This document shows, piece by piece, positions 10,231 through 23,900 of a stretch of 64,000 bases of DNA. Below the pieces are notes generated by a model. It worked only from the letters and a program-made list of their open reading frames with translations, was not told where the DNA came from and searched no databases. The DNA is from Rhynchonema sp. JSB1_4 (taxonomy: Eukaryota > Nematoda > Chromadorea > Monhysterida > Xyalidae), in contig JASAMV010005225.1 of NCBI GenBank assembly GCA_030248065.1, positions 36,546-100,545 of the forward strand, in the 5' to 3' direction. The position numbers and the translations under genes are program-made. Position 1 is the first letter of the stretch; each line of letters opens with the position of its first letter.

Positions 10231-11114
10231 CCCGGCATAAAATGAGTGATTTTTGGGGTCAATGTTGTCAAAAATCGCCAAAGTACCCTTTTTATTGAGA
10301 TTTTTCCAAAAATGGGTGAAATTTTCGACCTTTTGGGTCCCCCTTCCCCCCCCCCCCCCCAGGGGGGTACGTCTGTTCCCCCTCCAAAAAAGGGGGTACC
10401 GCCTGTTCCCCCTCCAGACTAGGAACTACACTGGGGGGGGGGGGAGATTTTTCGGGGCGGGTAGGGTACAATACAAGTCTTTTGGGTGCCTGTTTTTATA
10501 TGCTATAAACTGCGTAGCGCGCGATTTTTTGCACTTTTAAGGGTCTTCGGTCGAAATTTGGGCATTTTTTGACCGGAAGATGGGCATTTTGAGGGCAAAA
10601 ATCGGGGCGGGTAGGGTACCAGAGCGGGGCGGGTAAGGGGGGCAGCAGTGGTGTAGCTACCCAGGCGGGGCGGCAACCTACTGTGCCACCAAAAATGTGG
10701 GGCGGCAACCTACCCACTGTACCCTATACCGGCCAAGCTTGGGGGGGGGAAGAAAATTTTTTAGGTCGAAATTTTGATGAAAATGTACTCTAAAACGCTA
10801 ATTTCGCGCGTAGCGCGCGATTTTTCGCCTATTTGGAGTGAAAAAATACCAATTTTATACCATTTTGAGCCAAAAATAGCAACTTACTGTGCCAGCCACC
10901 GGGCGGCGACCTACCTGCTTTACCAGGATGGAGCGTCAGCCTACCTACCTACTGTACCTTGGGGGGACCCCACCCCCCTGCTACACCATTGGGGGGCAGT
11001 GTAGTTCCTGGGGGGAGGGGGTCCCCCCTGCCCTCGGGGCTCGGGTCAGTGGTGTAGCTACCCAGGCGGGGCGGCAACCTACTGTACAGTGTAGTTCCTG
11101 GGGGGAGGGGGGTC

Positions 11115-11508
11115 CAGTGCTGTGGCTGGGGGGTGGGGGGTCCCCCCAATGGTACCCTACCCGCCCCGCTCTGGTACCTCCCCCCCTACCCGCCCCGCCC
11201 TGGTATCCTACCCGCTCCGATTTTTACCCTCAAAATGCCCATTTTTCTTTCAAAAATGCCCAAATTTCGGCTGAAAACCCTAAAAAGTGCAAAAAATCTC
11301 GCGCTGCGCGCGCTATATGTACTTTTTAGCACATAAAAACAGGCACCCGAATAAACTTGTGTTGTACCCTACCCTCCCCGAAAAATCTTCCCCCCCCTCT
11401 CCCCCAAACCGGATTCCCCCCCAAATCCCAGGTACACTACCCCCTACCCGCCCCGATTTTTTTCCACCTGTGTACCCTACCCGCCCCGCCAAAGTAGCCA
11501 CAGCACTG
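11115..11508. mobile_element. MITE, GGGGCGGGTAGGGTACC tag family
   Basis: Runs from CAGTGCTGTGGCT to AGCCACAGCACTG (394 bp), with GTACCCTACCCGCCCCG tags on both sides and a CGCGCTGCGCGCG core near 11299. The flanks do not show a matching duplication, so the two ends may come from different insertions. The same family is intact, with exact duplication, at 49937-50768. Confidence 0.6.
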
Positions 11509-11940
11509 CTTCCAACCATTTGCCTCTTTGGTTGGGAGACCCCTAGTATTACCTAATTCACGTGCCGGTGTCATGTCATCTAAAGTCACCTAGTAATAAA
11601 AACTCTGCTTCAGACAGTAACGGATCATTTTCGGTCGTCATTGCCAACGTGACCAACCGTGCCTTCACTCGCATTGCCGCAGACAGACGTGGTTGTGATA
11701 ATTCCACTTCCTTTTGTATGTATTGTTATCGTAACTTGAAAGAAGTACGTTTTCCAAACGTAATCGGCCGCCGCGAACCGAAACGAGCCCGGCTGTATTA
11801 TTTGATTCTGAATTATTTGTGGTGAAGTGAAGCCAGACAACTACGTTCGCCACTCGCCGCCAGGACCGGAGCTGTGCTGATACACCTTCAGTTCTTGATC
11901 AACTTCAACCACCAGTAGCGAAAAATAAATTCATTACATC

Positions 11941-14900
11941 ATGCCGGGAGTACAAGGTTGGTGGGCAAAGTGCTCTGATGTGAACAACATCATTGCTTTT
12001 ACCTACGCAATGATTGTGGCGCTTCTTATTCATGACTTGTTACTGTAAATTGCGTGACAGCGCTCGTGCTTGGCTTAATTTGGTCCATTTTGACACTTTT
12101 GCATGCGGTGTAGCCAAATTTTCAGAGTTGAGGAAACTAACAGAAGATGGGCCGAATTCTGTGTTTTCATAGTTCTTTGTTCAAAACCGCCAGTGGTGAT
12201 TTCAAAGCCAACAGTCGGCGAATCGCTATGAAATAGTGGATTCGGTGAACTATTTACACAAGAATGCAGATGGAGCCCCAACTTCGTTTGTGCGGCAACG
12301 CGACATTTATGGTCCATTTCTGTAACAATTCATGCATTAATTTCATTTTTTCATGCTATTGTGATGCACATCTTTTTCGATGCGGATCCGCGCATGTGTG
12401 CTTGCTTCAGAGCAGCAAGTGAGCCCGCGAGAATACCATGTCATGTGATGCCGCCTACACACCGTTGTGCTTTTACAATACAAGGCTGTAGTTTGTGTTA
12501 TGTGGTTGGATTTCAGTCCGAACTCCAAAAGCCGACCCGAACGATAATCGATAATGCACATAGTTACTGGGCATATTGGTCTGCGCAGTGCAGTCAGCAG
12601 AGAAAGTAGAAGATGGTGGTTGCTGTGTTGTGTTTCGGTAACCGTGCGCCGCGACCACCACAACCACATCAATACACATAATAATATCGACCGGTGTATA
12701 CAGTGCAGTGCTCTGTGTCGGCCAACCCACGCGAGCAGGCCTCGCCGAGTTTTGTTTGTTTATTCGATGGAGCACACAGCAAGCAAGCAATGCAGGCTTC
12801 CCGTTGTCTCTCTTCTGTTCGTGTGTGTAGTTGTGCACATTGGTTATCATCATCATCAACAACGAAACACACACACACGTACACATGTGGCACAGGGAGG
12901 GGCTCAGTTGTGTGTGACGTGTTTGACGGAATGTCTGCTTCCACATTGGTCGTTCGCTTTGCCATAGCTTGATGTCTGTTGGTGTTGTCTTATCACCCAA
13001 ATGTGTCTCTGCCTGCCTGTTTGGGGGTTTATTACTGTATGTTGCTTGCTGCTGTCAGTCAACTGTAACAGCAGCAGAGCAGCAACACACATGTTGCATT
13101 CGGCGATTATGGTGGCACACAGACATCAAGAAAAACTGACATCATTTTCAACTCAACTAGCTGGCGCTGCTTTTTATGATGTTTACTCGCATCACTCTCG
13201 CTGCGGACTTTGTTCGTTCGGCTGGTGCTGGTCTGTTGCTTACACGGCTGCAGTGCAACACTCGCAACCCGTTTTATCATTGATTGATTTACTAGTATGT
13301 GGGGTTAGAGGTCGGGGTACCCGACACCCGACATTTGGAAGTAACGTGCACCTTCCCAGTGCTGTGGCTCCTTTGGCGGGGCAAGGAGGGGATAGTATAT
13401 CGAACCTGGAATTTGGGGGGGGAGGGCGGGGGGCGATTTTTTGGCGCGGGTAGGTAGGGTATTATACGACTTTGTTCAGGTGCCTTTTTTATGTGCTATT
13501 AAAGTGTAGTAACACTACGCCAACACGAGCCCGATTTCGGAGGTGGCAGATTAGTGAAACATTCATACGTGGCTGTGGTTGCTGATTTCGGAAATGTTAC
13601 ACGTTGTAGGTGCATGAGGATTTTCTCTTTCTATTATTTTTGTAACCACGCCCCCATCGAAATCGGGCACGTGTTGGCGTTGGCCTACATATATCGCGCG
13701 CAGCGCTCAATTTTTAGCACTCTTAAGGTTTTCGGTCGAAATTTGGAATTTCTGCTCCTTCGGATACATTTGGTTCGAAGAAAATTTTATCTCGAAATTC
13801 TTCTTTCAGCAAAACTGATGTTTTGAGCCGTAAGTGTCGGGTCCCAAAAAACCGACACGTGACACATATACACTTTTTGGCAGGACACCCGACACCCGAC
13901 ATCCCTCTGACTCTACTAGTGCGGAAGAGCGGTGCTATAGCATGCGACGCGGCGTGCACATGTATTTGTACGGACGCGCCTATGTGTGCAGAATATACAC
14001 GTACACGTGCACTGTATTTGTCAGTCATTGACGGACTTGGCGTGCGTGAATGATAAACGGCATCTTCTCCAGTCAGTCAGACAAGCTAGTCGGCGCCGGA
14101 AATCGGTCAGTGATGTGGTTGGGGGGGTATGGGGGGGTATTACCCCCCAACTGCTAGGTAGCTTTCTTGCTCCGAAACCCATACCCCCCCCAAACTGGCT
14201 AGCTAGCTTTCTTGCTCCGGTCACCAAGTTAATAAAGTGTTGATTTTAGTGCCAAAATGACCATTTTATGGGCCAAAATGGTCAAATTCGGTCAAATTTT
14301 CTCACACGTGCACAAAAATACGCATTTTAAGGCTTATTTTAGCATAATTTCGACCAATTTTCATACCCCTGTTTTTGACTTCTGGACCAATACCCCCCCC
14401 AAATCGGGGTACCCGGCTAGCTAGCTAGCTTTCTTGCGCCGTACCCCTCCAGCTAGCTAGCTTTCTTGCTCGGACCAACTACATCACTGAAATCGGTCTA
14501 CTTTTAGTTGTTGCGCACTATAATTATTTCTCCCTGAAATGTTCGTTGTTATTCTTGTGCTTTGCTCGCTCACCACTTGCGTTGCATAGCATGTAACTGG
14601 GTGCGTTCGGTGCAGCGAAACCAGGATCTGTTTTTTTCACTTCCGCTTGCCGTTATTGTTGGCTGCATAAGCTAAAAACGGCTCAATTTTTAGCCATTGT
14701 CCTACAAAGTTTAACTCCGTGCGCAACTGTTGTTTCGTTTGATGTGCTCGAAATAGCAGCTGAGAGCTGAGCTGACTTGACTACCACCGAAGTCAACAAG
14801 CAACATTCATCAACTCTCACTGATCAAACAGCGCCGCAACCAGCTCACGCAGACATGATTACCCGTTTTTTTGTTAACGTACACGCCACATTTGCCACAG

Positions 14901-17900
14901 GATAAATGTAATTGGTGGTTATATGTGGATCACCAATACATACATAGATCGATTGCACCGTGTTTATGAAGGGTAGAGGGTTGAGCACCGTGCGCTGTGC
15001 GTGCATGCGCATCTTTTATACCATTCAGCAGTCAACTCACATGGCGTTGCACTTCGCAGCTTTTGCTGCTCATGTGTTGCGTTGCGTGCATACATGTCAT
15101 ACTACTGGTATTCTGTGACGCATGTTATCCACTGTGGTGCACGTTACCCGCTAACATTTTTTTGCGGCGCACATTGTTCATTGTGGCGCACGTTATCCGT
15201 TTCCACTGTGGTGCACATTACCGGCTAATATTTTTTGTGGCGCACGTTTTCCACTATGACGCACGTCATCCGCTGACAATTTTTTGTGGCGCACGTGATC
15301 CCTGTTATTCTTGGTGATACGCATTATCCAGTTACATTTCGTGTGCCCTGTGGCGCATTTTATCCGGTCTGCAGTTTGTGTGGCGCACCGTTCCGGGCTA
15401 AAAGTCGGTGTGCCGCTCGTTATCCGGCCAACGTTTCTTATTTCTCGCTAAAATAGATGTCCGCATTGGCTGTGGCGCGTCAAAACTACTTGCAATCTGT
15501 GTTCCACGATATCGCCGACCTGCCGTTTGTTCATTAATGACAAAAATAGTCGGCTGATTAACAAATTCTGCATGTGTTTTTGAAACATCAGCCGACATAA
15601 TTAACTTTATTTTGATTGATAAATAAGGCATGGCTAAGGCTAAGTTAAGCGGCTCCAGAACTGGTCTCAGAATCGCAAAGTGAGCTATTTTTTAAGAGTT
15701 TTGATTTCTTACCAAAATCAGCCTTGACGTACGCCACACAAAAGGTAGGTCGGCAATATCGTGGACCATAAATTGCAAGTAATTTTGACACGCCACAGCA
15801 AATGCGGGCACCGGTTTTTTACTAGAAATAAGAAATGTTGACCTGATAACGAGCGCCACACAGATTTCAGTCCGGATAAGGTGCGCCACACAAATTGCTG
15901 ACCGGATATCGTGCGCCACACAAAATATAAGCGGACAATGCGTGTCACCAAAAATATGAGCGGATCACGTGCGCCACAAAAAAACTGTTAGCGGATAATG
16001 TGCGCCATACCGGATAAGGTGCACCACAGTGGATAACGTGCGCCACAATGGATAAGGTGCACCACAGTGGATAAGGTGCACCACAAAAAAATGCGAGCGG
16101 ACAACGTGCGCCACGGTGGATAACGCGCGCCACAAAAACTGCCCTTAAGTACTGCGCATACGCAGTAGCATGACATGACATGTATGGTTGCGTGTGCACA
16201 ATTTATCCATGATATCAGTCTCTACTCTTACTCTGTGTATGGGCTGTGAGTATGATCAGTTTAATTCGTGCAGTGTTGTGCGCTGCGGAGGCAGGCAAGC
16301 AAGCGATGTCCTTGTCCTTGTGCCTGTTGCGCGAAAGTTGGTTGCGCGCGTGCGCCTGCGTACCTGGCTGTTTCTTGCTGCTGTTGCTGTCTTACGGCTT
16401 GCTTTTCTTTTATGCTGATTGCAGATGTTTGTTTGCATTTTAATGGCTTGGATATATGTCTAATTTGACGTATTACTTGGAACTATTTGACTTGTGCGTT
16501 TTGCTCACCATTTTCTGTGACGAACGGTTTCAATAGAGTTGGTCGAAGCTTCCATTTTTGGTTAAACCTCTCAATGGTTCATAAAGGTTCCGTTATTCTG
16601 ATGTGTATTGGTTGGAAACTGATCTTGATTTCGCTCACTGATGTTAAATCCGTTACTCTTGTACCTGTCTCACAGTGCGATTCTCATCTCACTCGTTTGT
16701 TGAAGACTATTGATTTGAACAACCAGATCTGCTCAGTGTTCCACAACTTTCTTCCAAAACGGTAACCTAGCTGCGAGTGCGAATTTACTGTACGTCTAGT
16801 TCGCAAAATGGCAGTGACACGACTCCTATGACTGAGAGGTGTTGCTCCTTCATCGATATAATATTCGTTTGACCACCACCTCACCACCGCAGCAATGATG
16901 ATAATAGGTGTGCAAACGTTGTCTTGCATTCGTTCAGTTGGATTTGGGTGTGATTGTCAGACGCGATATAATATCCGCTCGTTGTGCTGCAGCATCAAGC
17001 ATTATGAGGCGGTGCTGCTTGCGCGAGCAGACTGACTCGTTTCGGATGAAACTAGAAATTCAACGATTGGCGACTCATGGGTACCTACTCTAAGGTATCT
17101 CGTGGGACTTGAAACATCACTGTCGTGAAGGTATCTCGTCGTGCAGCGTTTGAGCTTTTTATTGTCATGATGATTTATGTACTGTATGTTACCGTGGTTT
17201 TCATGTGAGCGTTATTTCCTGTCCCGTATTGTATTTGCATTCCAATTGCATCCAACTGTGTGCCCCATGCACAGGCACAATCTCTTGGTTGGTGATTCGT
17301 GTCAGCCGTGGTGCGCTCAGAGGGTGAGCCTGAGCATTTTGTGTTGTGTTTTGTTTGTTCTCGCGTTCTCTCTCTCTCAGCGTGTCTGCCGCGCGCACGC
17401 AAACACACGTACACGGTACACCAACTGCACGCACACCTGCGCGCATCACTCTGTTGAACGCTTCGTTCAGGTATGTATACGTAGATCTTATGCTCACTGT
17501 GAACGTACGCAAGTATATATGTACCTGCACACATAACTAAACGAAATTTTGACTGCCTGCCTCGGCAATAATATGCTGCAGTTGCGTTCTCAGAGTGAGA
17601 GAAATACAATAGTAGACACGACGGGCCGCTCTCTTTTTCGCTCGTTCTGGAAGTTTTGATTTCGTGTGATGTTCTGCAATTTCACACGCCGCCAAGACAA
17701 GTTATATATCGATATTGTCGCAGCCATGACGGTGATGGTCTTCTTCCCAGTTTTCAATCAGATCGAGGTATCGTTGACACCGAAAAATTGTGCGATTTTT
17801 ATCGTCGCCCGCACACTTCATATCTGCGGGTGTTTTTTCGTGCTTCACATTATTTTGTTCGGCGCATGTGTGACGCGTGCGCGTGTGGGCGGCTGTTGAT

Positions 17901-20900
17901 GCGGCACATGGTCAAGTCGTTAAATTTAACGGTTTTGGTTGATGATCACATATAACTATTGACTTTCTGTCTATTTCGTAGTGATTTTTTCACTTATTAT
18001 TTTATATATTAAATTCCGCGAATCACTGCATGCAGTGACCTGCACGCAGGAACAGAAGAGTGTCTTTTTTTAAAAGTTCCTACCTATACAGCTACTGTAT
18101 GTATATACGTAAGCCAGTCACAGTAGCGGGTACAGCTTTCGGCCAAGGGGGCAAATTCCCTAAAATCATTTTTAACCAGTGCATGTTTGATTTTCAAAAA
18201 TCGTTTCATCTGGAGCTTACTTTATAATTGGGCGATTTTAAGCCAAACACAACACAATATACCGCTCGAAAATGTTGCACCTTTTGCTCGCGCGACAGCC
18301 AAAGTTTATGGAAGTGGGTGCATCGAGCGATTTTTGGAACTTTGAAGTGTATGAGAGTAAAATCATGCGATTTGCGGGTCCTTTTCCTTCTTCTTTCCGA
18401 AATGGTGCCCCCACCTTCAGTGGCCACTTTGACCGACTGGGCTGCAGGCCCCTTGTGGGCCTCCTGGATTCGCTATAGGCTAGTAGGCAATGTCTGATGC
18501 AGTTTGTTTCGCTTGCAATGCTGAGCCATGCGTTTTCGATCATCGTGCGTTTTTTCTCACGGTTATCCCATTTCTGCGCTTGAAAAATCGACGTTGAATT
18601 TGAATTCTATTGAGCTCTCTCTCTCAGAGTCAGAACTGAACAAGAACAAGATCGTGCGTGTTTTTAGTTCAAAGAGCCGGTTTCTTTCAAACTATTGTTC
18701 GCATCTACCGTTCAGTGTATGCATTCATCCTGATCCAAATATGCGCTGTTTTGTCTGATAATCAAACCCAAACCCGCCCGAGCCATGTTGGTCAGATATC
18801 GTGCTGCGTTGCTTGTGAACTGATTGCTATTACATATATAGCTATCGGTTGTTGGTGGATGACGTTATGTGGTTTCTGGGGGTTTGCGCATCAATTGCTG
18901 CGCCTGGCTAACATGTATACCGAGTACCGACGTGTGCATTTCCGCTGCTGGTTGAGCTGGTAGTTGGTGTTGTTTGCACAGACACCCTGGCCAGCCCACT
19001 GTTGTCGGTCGGATTACTGCATGTTCATACCACGCATCCCAAAATACCACCATTGTAGGTAGTTTTGGACAATCTGAGTATGAGTTTGATGAGCGCATAT
19101 GTTCAGAATTGCAGATTCAGTCATGACCCAATCCTAAATCGTGCACTAACTTTTGCAAGCTTGAGTCGACCTGTGCAGAAGTCCCCGGTCCCAGTCCATG
19201 CCCGTGCGCAACCAGGCCAGCCAGCTGGTCCTGTTTCAAATTCAGCCCAGCCCAGCCCATTATATATTTGACTGTGGGAGCGCAATATGCCCCGGGTACA
19301 AAAAAGCATGACTTTTACATGCCCGCCCATCAGTATTGCGAACTTTATGTCTCTCAGCATTACCATGCTGGCGCTCCGATTCGTGTACCTGCCTCTTGCT
19401 TGCAGGTACTGTACGTGCACGCACATGCGATGATGTAATGTGCACATTGGTGGTAGTAATCAAACGCACAGGCACATGTGTGCGCACGTGTTATTATTGC
19501 GTGGGCCGGGTCATCCACGACCGGCTGTTGTCAGCTGGCTGCATGCTCCACTCTTTGTTGCTTGCGATACCACTTCAGTCCCGTGTCCCACTTGATTTGC
19601 GCATATACGTAATACTTGCACAAATACTTTGTGCTCCCTGCCTCTCTAACTCTAGTCATTTTTGTACGCTCTCTCATGATGTCACCTGGGCTTGTTTTGT
19701 TACCAAGCAGATGCTCTGGCAATATGTGCACATACACGCGCACCAAATCAATATGGTTGTCAACTGTGGCTCGCTGGCCCAGTCGTTATGTTTGAGATTG
19801 TATAAATTATCGGCCTCCCATGCCGTTTTTGTGTGTCATATTTATAGCGTATTGTTCATGCTTCATGTAATGCACGATTTCGCCGGATTTATTCACGACA
19901 ACCTAATCAAAAATCAGAGCTTCGATTTCTTTTTATGAAACACGGCGGTGAATGATCGAGATTGATGTCGTTTGCCTTGCCCAATGAAACATCAGCGGGT
20001 CGCGTCTGTGTTCGTTGCGTGATTGCAAATACCATTTGCAGATGTTTCACCAACGAAGCACGGCTTAATACTGAAGCAACAGTTGCTCGCAAGTACTTTT
20101 CTGGTATGATGAAACTCTAGTGCCTTGTTCTGGTACCAACATGGTTCAATGAAACGTTTCTTCATCTCATACATACTGTATGAGCGTTGCGTGCCCATGT
20201 TTTGCCATTAGGTTTTCACGGTTTCGCCCGTCCCCTCCGATCATGTGTCACTGCTATGAATATCAAAAATTGTTGCAGCAGCAACTGCCAGCACAACGAC
20301 CACGACCACGACAGCGGCAGCATTCGGCGGATCGTCCGGTATCGACAGTCACATTTCGCCCGTCTCCCGGCGACGTGCGATGCTCGAAATGACGAACGAG
20401 AAACGTGTGACCGACCAGAAGGTGGCCAGGGTGAGGGAGGTGATCAAGAACGTCAGCAACAACGATATTGTGCTGGCGTTGCACAACTACGATATGGACG
20501 TCGAGCGAACCATACAGGCGCTCTGCGAACGTGAGTCTCTCTTTGTTTCAGTTTGTCAAGCTGCTGCATCTTGTCCCACGGCTATTATGGGCATGATGAT
20601 AACAAAATCTAATTTTAGATACTTTCTACTGGGGTATCTTTTCCAATTTTGATGAGCAAATCTTGTCGTCGTGTCAAGATGTGTATCAAAATGAAGATTG
20701 AAAATGTAGATGCAATCTGAAAATTAGGCTGTTGCGTTTTCAGGCCTTTATTAGCTGATGGACTAGTTTTGTTATGCCGTCCATAACAAGCATATCTTTG
20801 ATATTCGGTGAGCATATTTTTGATGCTCACCAACATCATCGCCACTTTTTGTCATGAAGGCACCTGCAGATTCATCTTCATCAGTGGAAACCTTACGCAC

Positions 20901-23900
20901 ACCTTCCTTTCTTTATTCACATCAGCAAGACACATGTACAAAGTGCAAACTCACATGACCAAGCGCAATGCCTCTCACATCTGAGTAATTAGGCAAGCGG
21001 CCGTATGTATGTCAAGACTGGTGGTGATATAAGAATGGCTTGGCTGTGTGCATCAGCTTATTAGTTGCACACTAACTAGCCAGGAGACATTAGAACAGCT
21101 AATATAATATAATGATACAAGACTGGGCTCGGTTTGTTTATGTTAGCAACGGCTGGGCTTCGTCGTGTTGAAGATAGGGCATCGCTAAAACGAGGGGTGT
21201 GAGCTTTTGCGGAGAAAACGGAAAAGAATCGACTTCGGATTTTTTTAAAAACAATTGTTAATTTTTTTCGCCTGTATGTTACAGATGGAACGAGCGCCGT
21301 ACTGGATTCGTGGGAGTCGACCGGATCGAAGGCGTCGAAAAACAAACGAAATCGCAACAAAAACCGCAACAAGAATAATAATAACAGTGATGCTACTGCC
21401 AGCAATGGTATGGTCGTGGGCAGTGATCAGGCACACGCAACCGGACCGCAGCAAAATGGTGTGATGCTGACAAATGGGGTACCGCCATCGCCAATGACGA
21501 ACGGTGTGGCTGAGCTCAATGATGTCAACCACGGCATTAAACCCTCTTCGGCGCCTTATCAGGTCAGACATCTATCCAAAAAAATGAATGATTGCGAGCA
21601 GTTCTTTCAGCATGGTGCTTTCAGCAACTTTTGATGAACCGGGGCTAGTTTTGGAAAAGAGTGATAGTTTGTGCTATTGCGCTCGATCGATTGATGGGAA
21701 ATCATACGCGCTCCTGTGTCGCGGGAAATGATACGCACTAATCGATATCCATTGTCGAATTTATCGATCAAGAATATCAATGTGCAAACTTCAATGAGTC
21801 ATGATAAGATGCGTATTCATCAGTTTATCTTTACATTACAGCCGTCCTCGGCCCCCCTACCGCAACGTGTGCCGTCGGTGGCCAGTGCAACCAAACAACA
21901 ACCCCTGTTGGTCGCGAGTACGGCTAACGGCCATACACCACCGTCGGCTGGTGGTCAAGTGAAACATCAGCCGGTCGGGCAGGGCCAGCCACCTCAGCCC
22001 CCGCCGCAACAACAACAACGCAGTCAACATCGAACGACCTCGCAGAGCAGCACCAGTAGTCGGCAATATGCAACGCCGTCGACGCTCAACGATACCCACC
22101 ATCACGCACTAGACACCAATGACCCGCATGCGAAAAAGAAAGGTACGGTCTCTGTTTATAAAGACATGAGCCGGCCCCAACATTTTCATGCACTATCGCT
22201 GTGATCGCATTACCAATATTGACTCGAAATATGCCTTGGCGTTAACTCGTTGGATTTTCCCTAGTCTTTCTTCCTGAACCCCGCTCTTTCTATGTGGATA
22301 GACGGTCACAAAAGCGGTACACGTTATTCGCATTTCGTGCTCAGAATTTAAGTGTGTTTTTATCGTAAATGAAGATAATAATTTGCTAGAAAATGATTGT
22401 CATTCGCTTGTTGCATTTGCAGCCATATCGAAAGAAGTGAAGAATCTAGCGAAACATGACGCCGTGGTCGAACGGTCGAAGACGCGATTCAATGAAGAGA
22501 TTGACAAGGCCAACGATCGGGTGCGACGTGCTTTCCAGGTTCGATACCGCTCACGAATTATAGTTTCTTCTTTTTTTATTTCTGGCTTCTGGGGGCACAA
22601 ATGTCGCGCCGATGGTCTCGATTACCCCGGCGTAGTTAGTTAAAAATATTTTCCTTTTTTAAATTTTTTCCGTTAACAAGTAATCTCTCACTCGCATCCT
22701 TCTGTGTGTTCGTTGAGCAAGATATCTTGTCATGATGGTATACTTTTACTTTGTTTTGAATGCAAGAAATCCCGAGAATCCCACCACTCACCCCCGATTG
22801 ACACACAGGAGTTGCGCCAGCTGCTCGATTCACGCGAGTCGCACGTGTACGCCGAGTTGGCCGCGTGCAAGGACGAAGGCCATCGCGTGCTGGCCGAACG
22901 CGCCGCGCACGCGACCGAACTGCACACGCGTAGCGAACGTGTCGCCGTCATGTCGGAACGTGAACTCAACGATCTACGCACTGATATCAAGGTGCGTTGT
23001 GTTCGCGTGTTCTGAGCAGTTTGTTGTGTGGGCCAGTGAAAAGTGAAGTGATCTGGATTCGGGTCGCCATAAATGATATATGTAGTATTCAGCTCTTCAA
23101 TGTTTTCCGTTTCATTTCATCCAGTGGTGTCGTTGAGAAGTCGAAAATTTCTCATACGCCGGCCCACATTTGGGCAAATTTCCCATACATAACCCAAAAT
23201 CCACAGGTTTCCTACCCCCGAGGGGAGTTTCTGAAAAACTTACCCCGAAAAGTTCCTGAAAGTGCCAAAGATAGTCCATAAGTGTTCGACGACACCGTGT
23301 TTTCTTGCGTAAGAAAGCTATTTTTGAAATTTTCAAAGTTTCGGTGCTTTTCGAGATCAAAAATTCCGAAGTAAAAGTGTCCCATACCCCCGGCCGATTG
23401 CCCCATCCCATGCCACGGTAATTACCCCCCCCCCCCACCCAACCGACACCACTGGTTTCATCACGGAAAGTTAAAAGTTATAATAAAGAGGCAATGTTGT
23501 GTGTAGTGGACGCAATTGGCTAATTTTTGTGTTTATTGTTGACGATCGCGTCTGCCCAGCAATGTATGGCATAGGGCTCGCGCGGGAAATTTTTTTGAAG
23601 AACGGGAAAAGTTGGGGAAATTTCCCGTTTTCCCCAAGGGTCCGGGAATTCTTACGGGAAATGGAAGTTCGGAATTTTGAAGGACGTGAAATGTCGCGGG
23701 AAATGGTTTTCAGAATTTTGAAGGACGGGAAATTGCGGGAAAAGGCCTATTTCCCGCGGGAAATTTCCCGCGGGAAATGCGGGAAAACGGGAAATTTCCG
23801 GCTGAAAATAAGAATTTCCCGCGGAAAACATATTTCCCGTAAATTTCCGGCCCTAGTTTTTGGTTTGATAAGTTACTAACGCAATAGCTGGCCGCTATAA

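Larger units (their letters stand above)
7110..11508. mobile_element. Nested MITE cluster B (overview)
   Basis: About 4.4 kb contains no gene, only inverted-repeat elements inserted in one another. Long G and C runs alternate with tags such as CGGGTAGGGTACC, GGCGGTTAGTGTACC, GGAACAGACGTACC and CGGCAACCTACTGTACC. The block from about 9610 to 9790 is an inverted copy of the block from about 10965 to 11130. GC palindromes of the CGCGCG-YAG type occur near 7327, 10016, 10510, 10804 and 11299. The cluster ends with AGCCACAGCACTG at 11508. Confidence 0.8.
11957..20278 (+). other. Probable first intron of the SPATS2-like gene
   Basis: If the mini-exon at 11941 is right, these 8.3 kb are intron. No other convincing exon is seen on either strand. 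The stretch holds a mosaic of MITE fragments (13357-13830), the hAT-like element 14108-14489, a foldback element at about 15078-16198 and a dispersed repeat at 18140-18480. CA/GT-rich tracts occur around 12800-12900 and 17390-17440. The remaining sequence shows nothing I can name. Confidence 0.4.

Noticed and set aside
11562..11825. Open frame MPVSCHLKSP... of 87 residues
   Set aside because: Probably 5' region of the SPATS2-like gene; no family resemblance and the next ATG at 11941 fits a splice phase better.
12350..13000. Overlapping open frames on both strands around 12.5-13.0 kb
   Set aside because: All consist of low-complexity GT/CA-rich sequence and Cys/His-rich translations typical of non-coding DNA.
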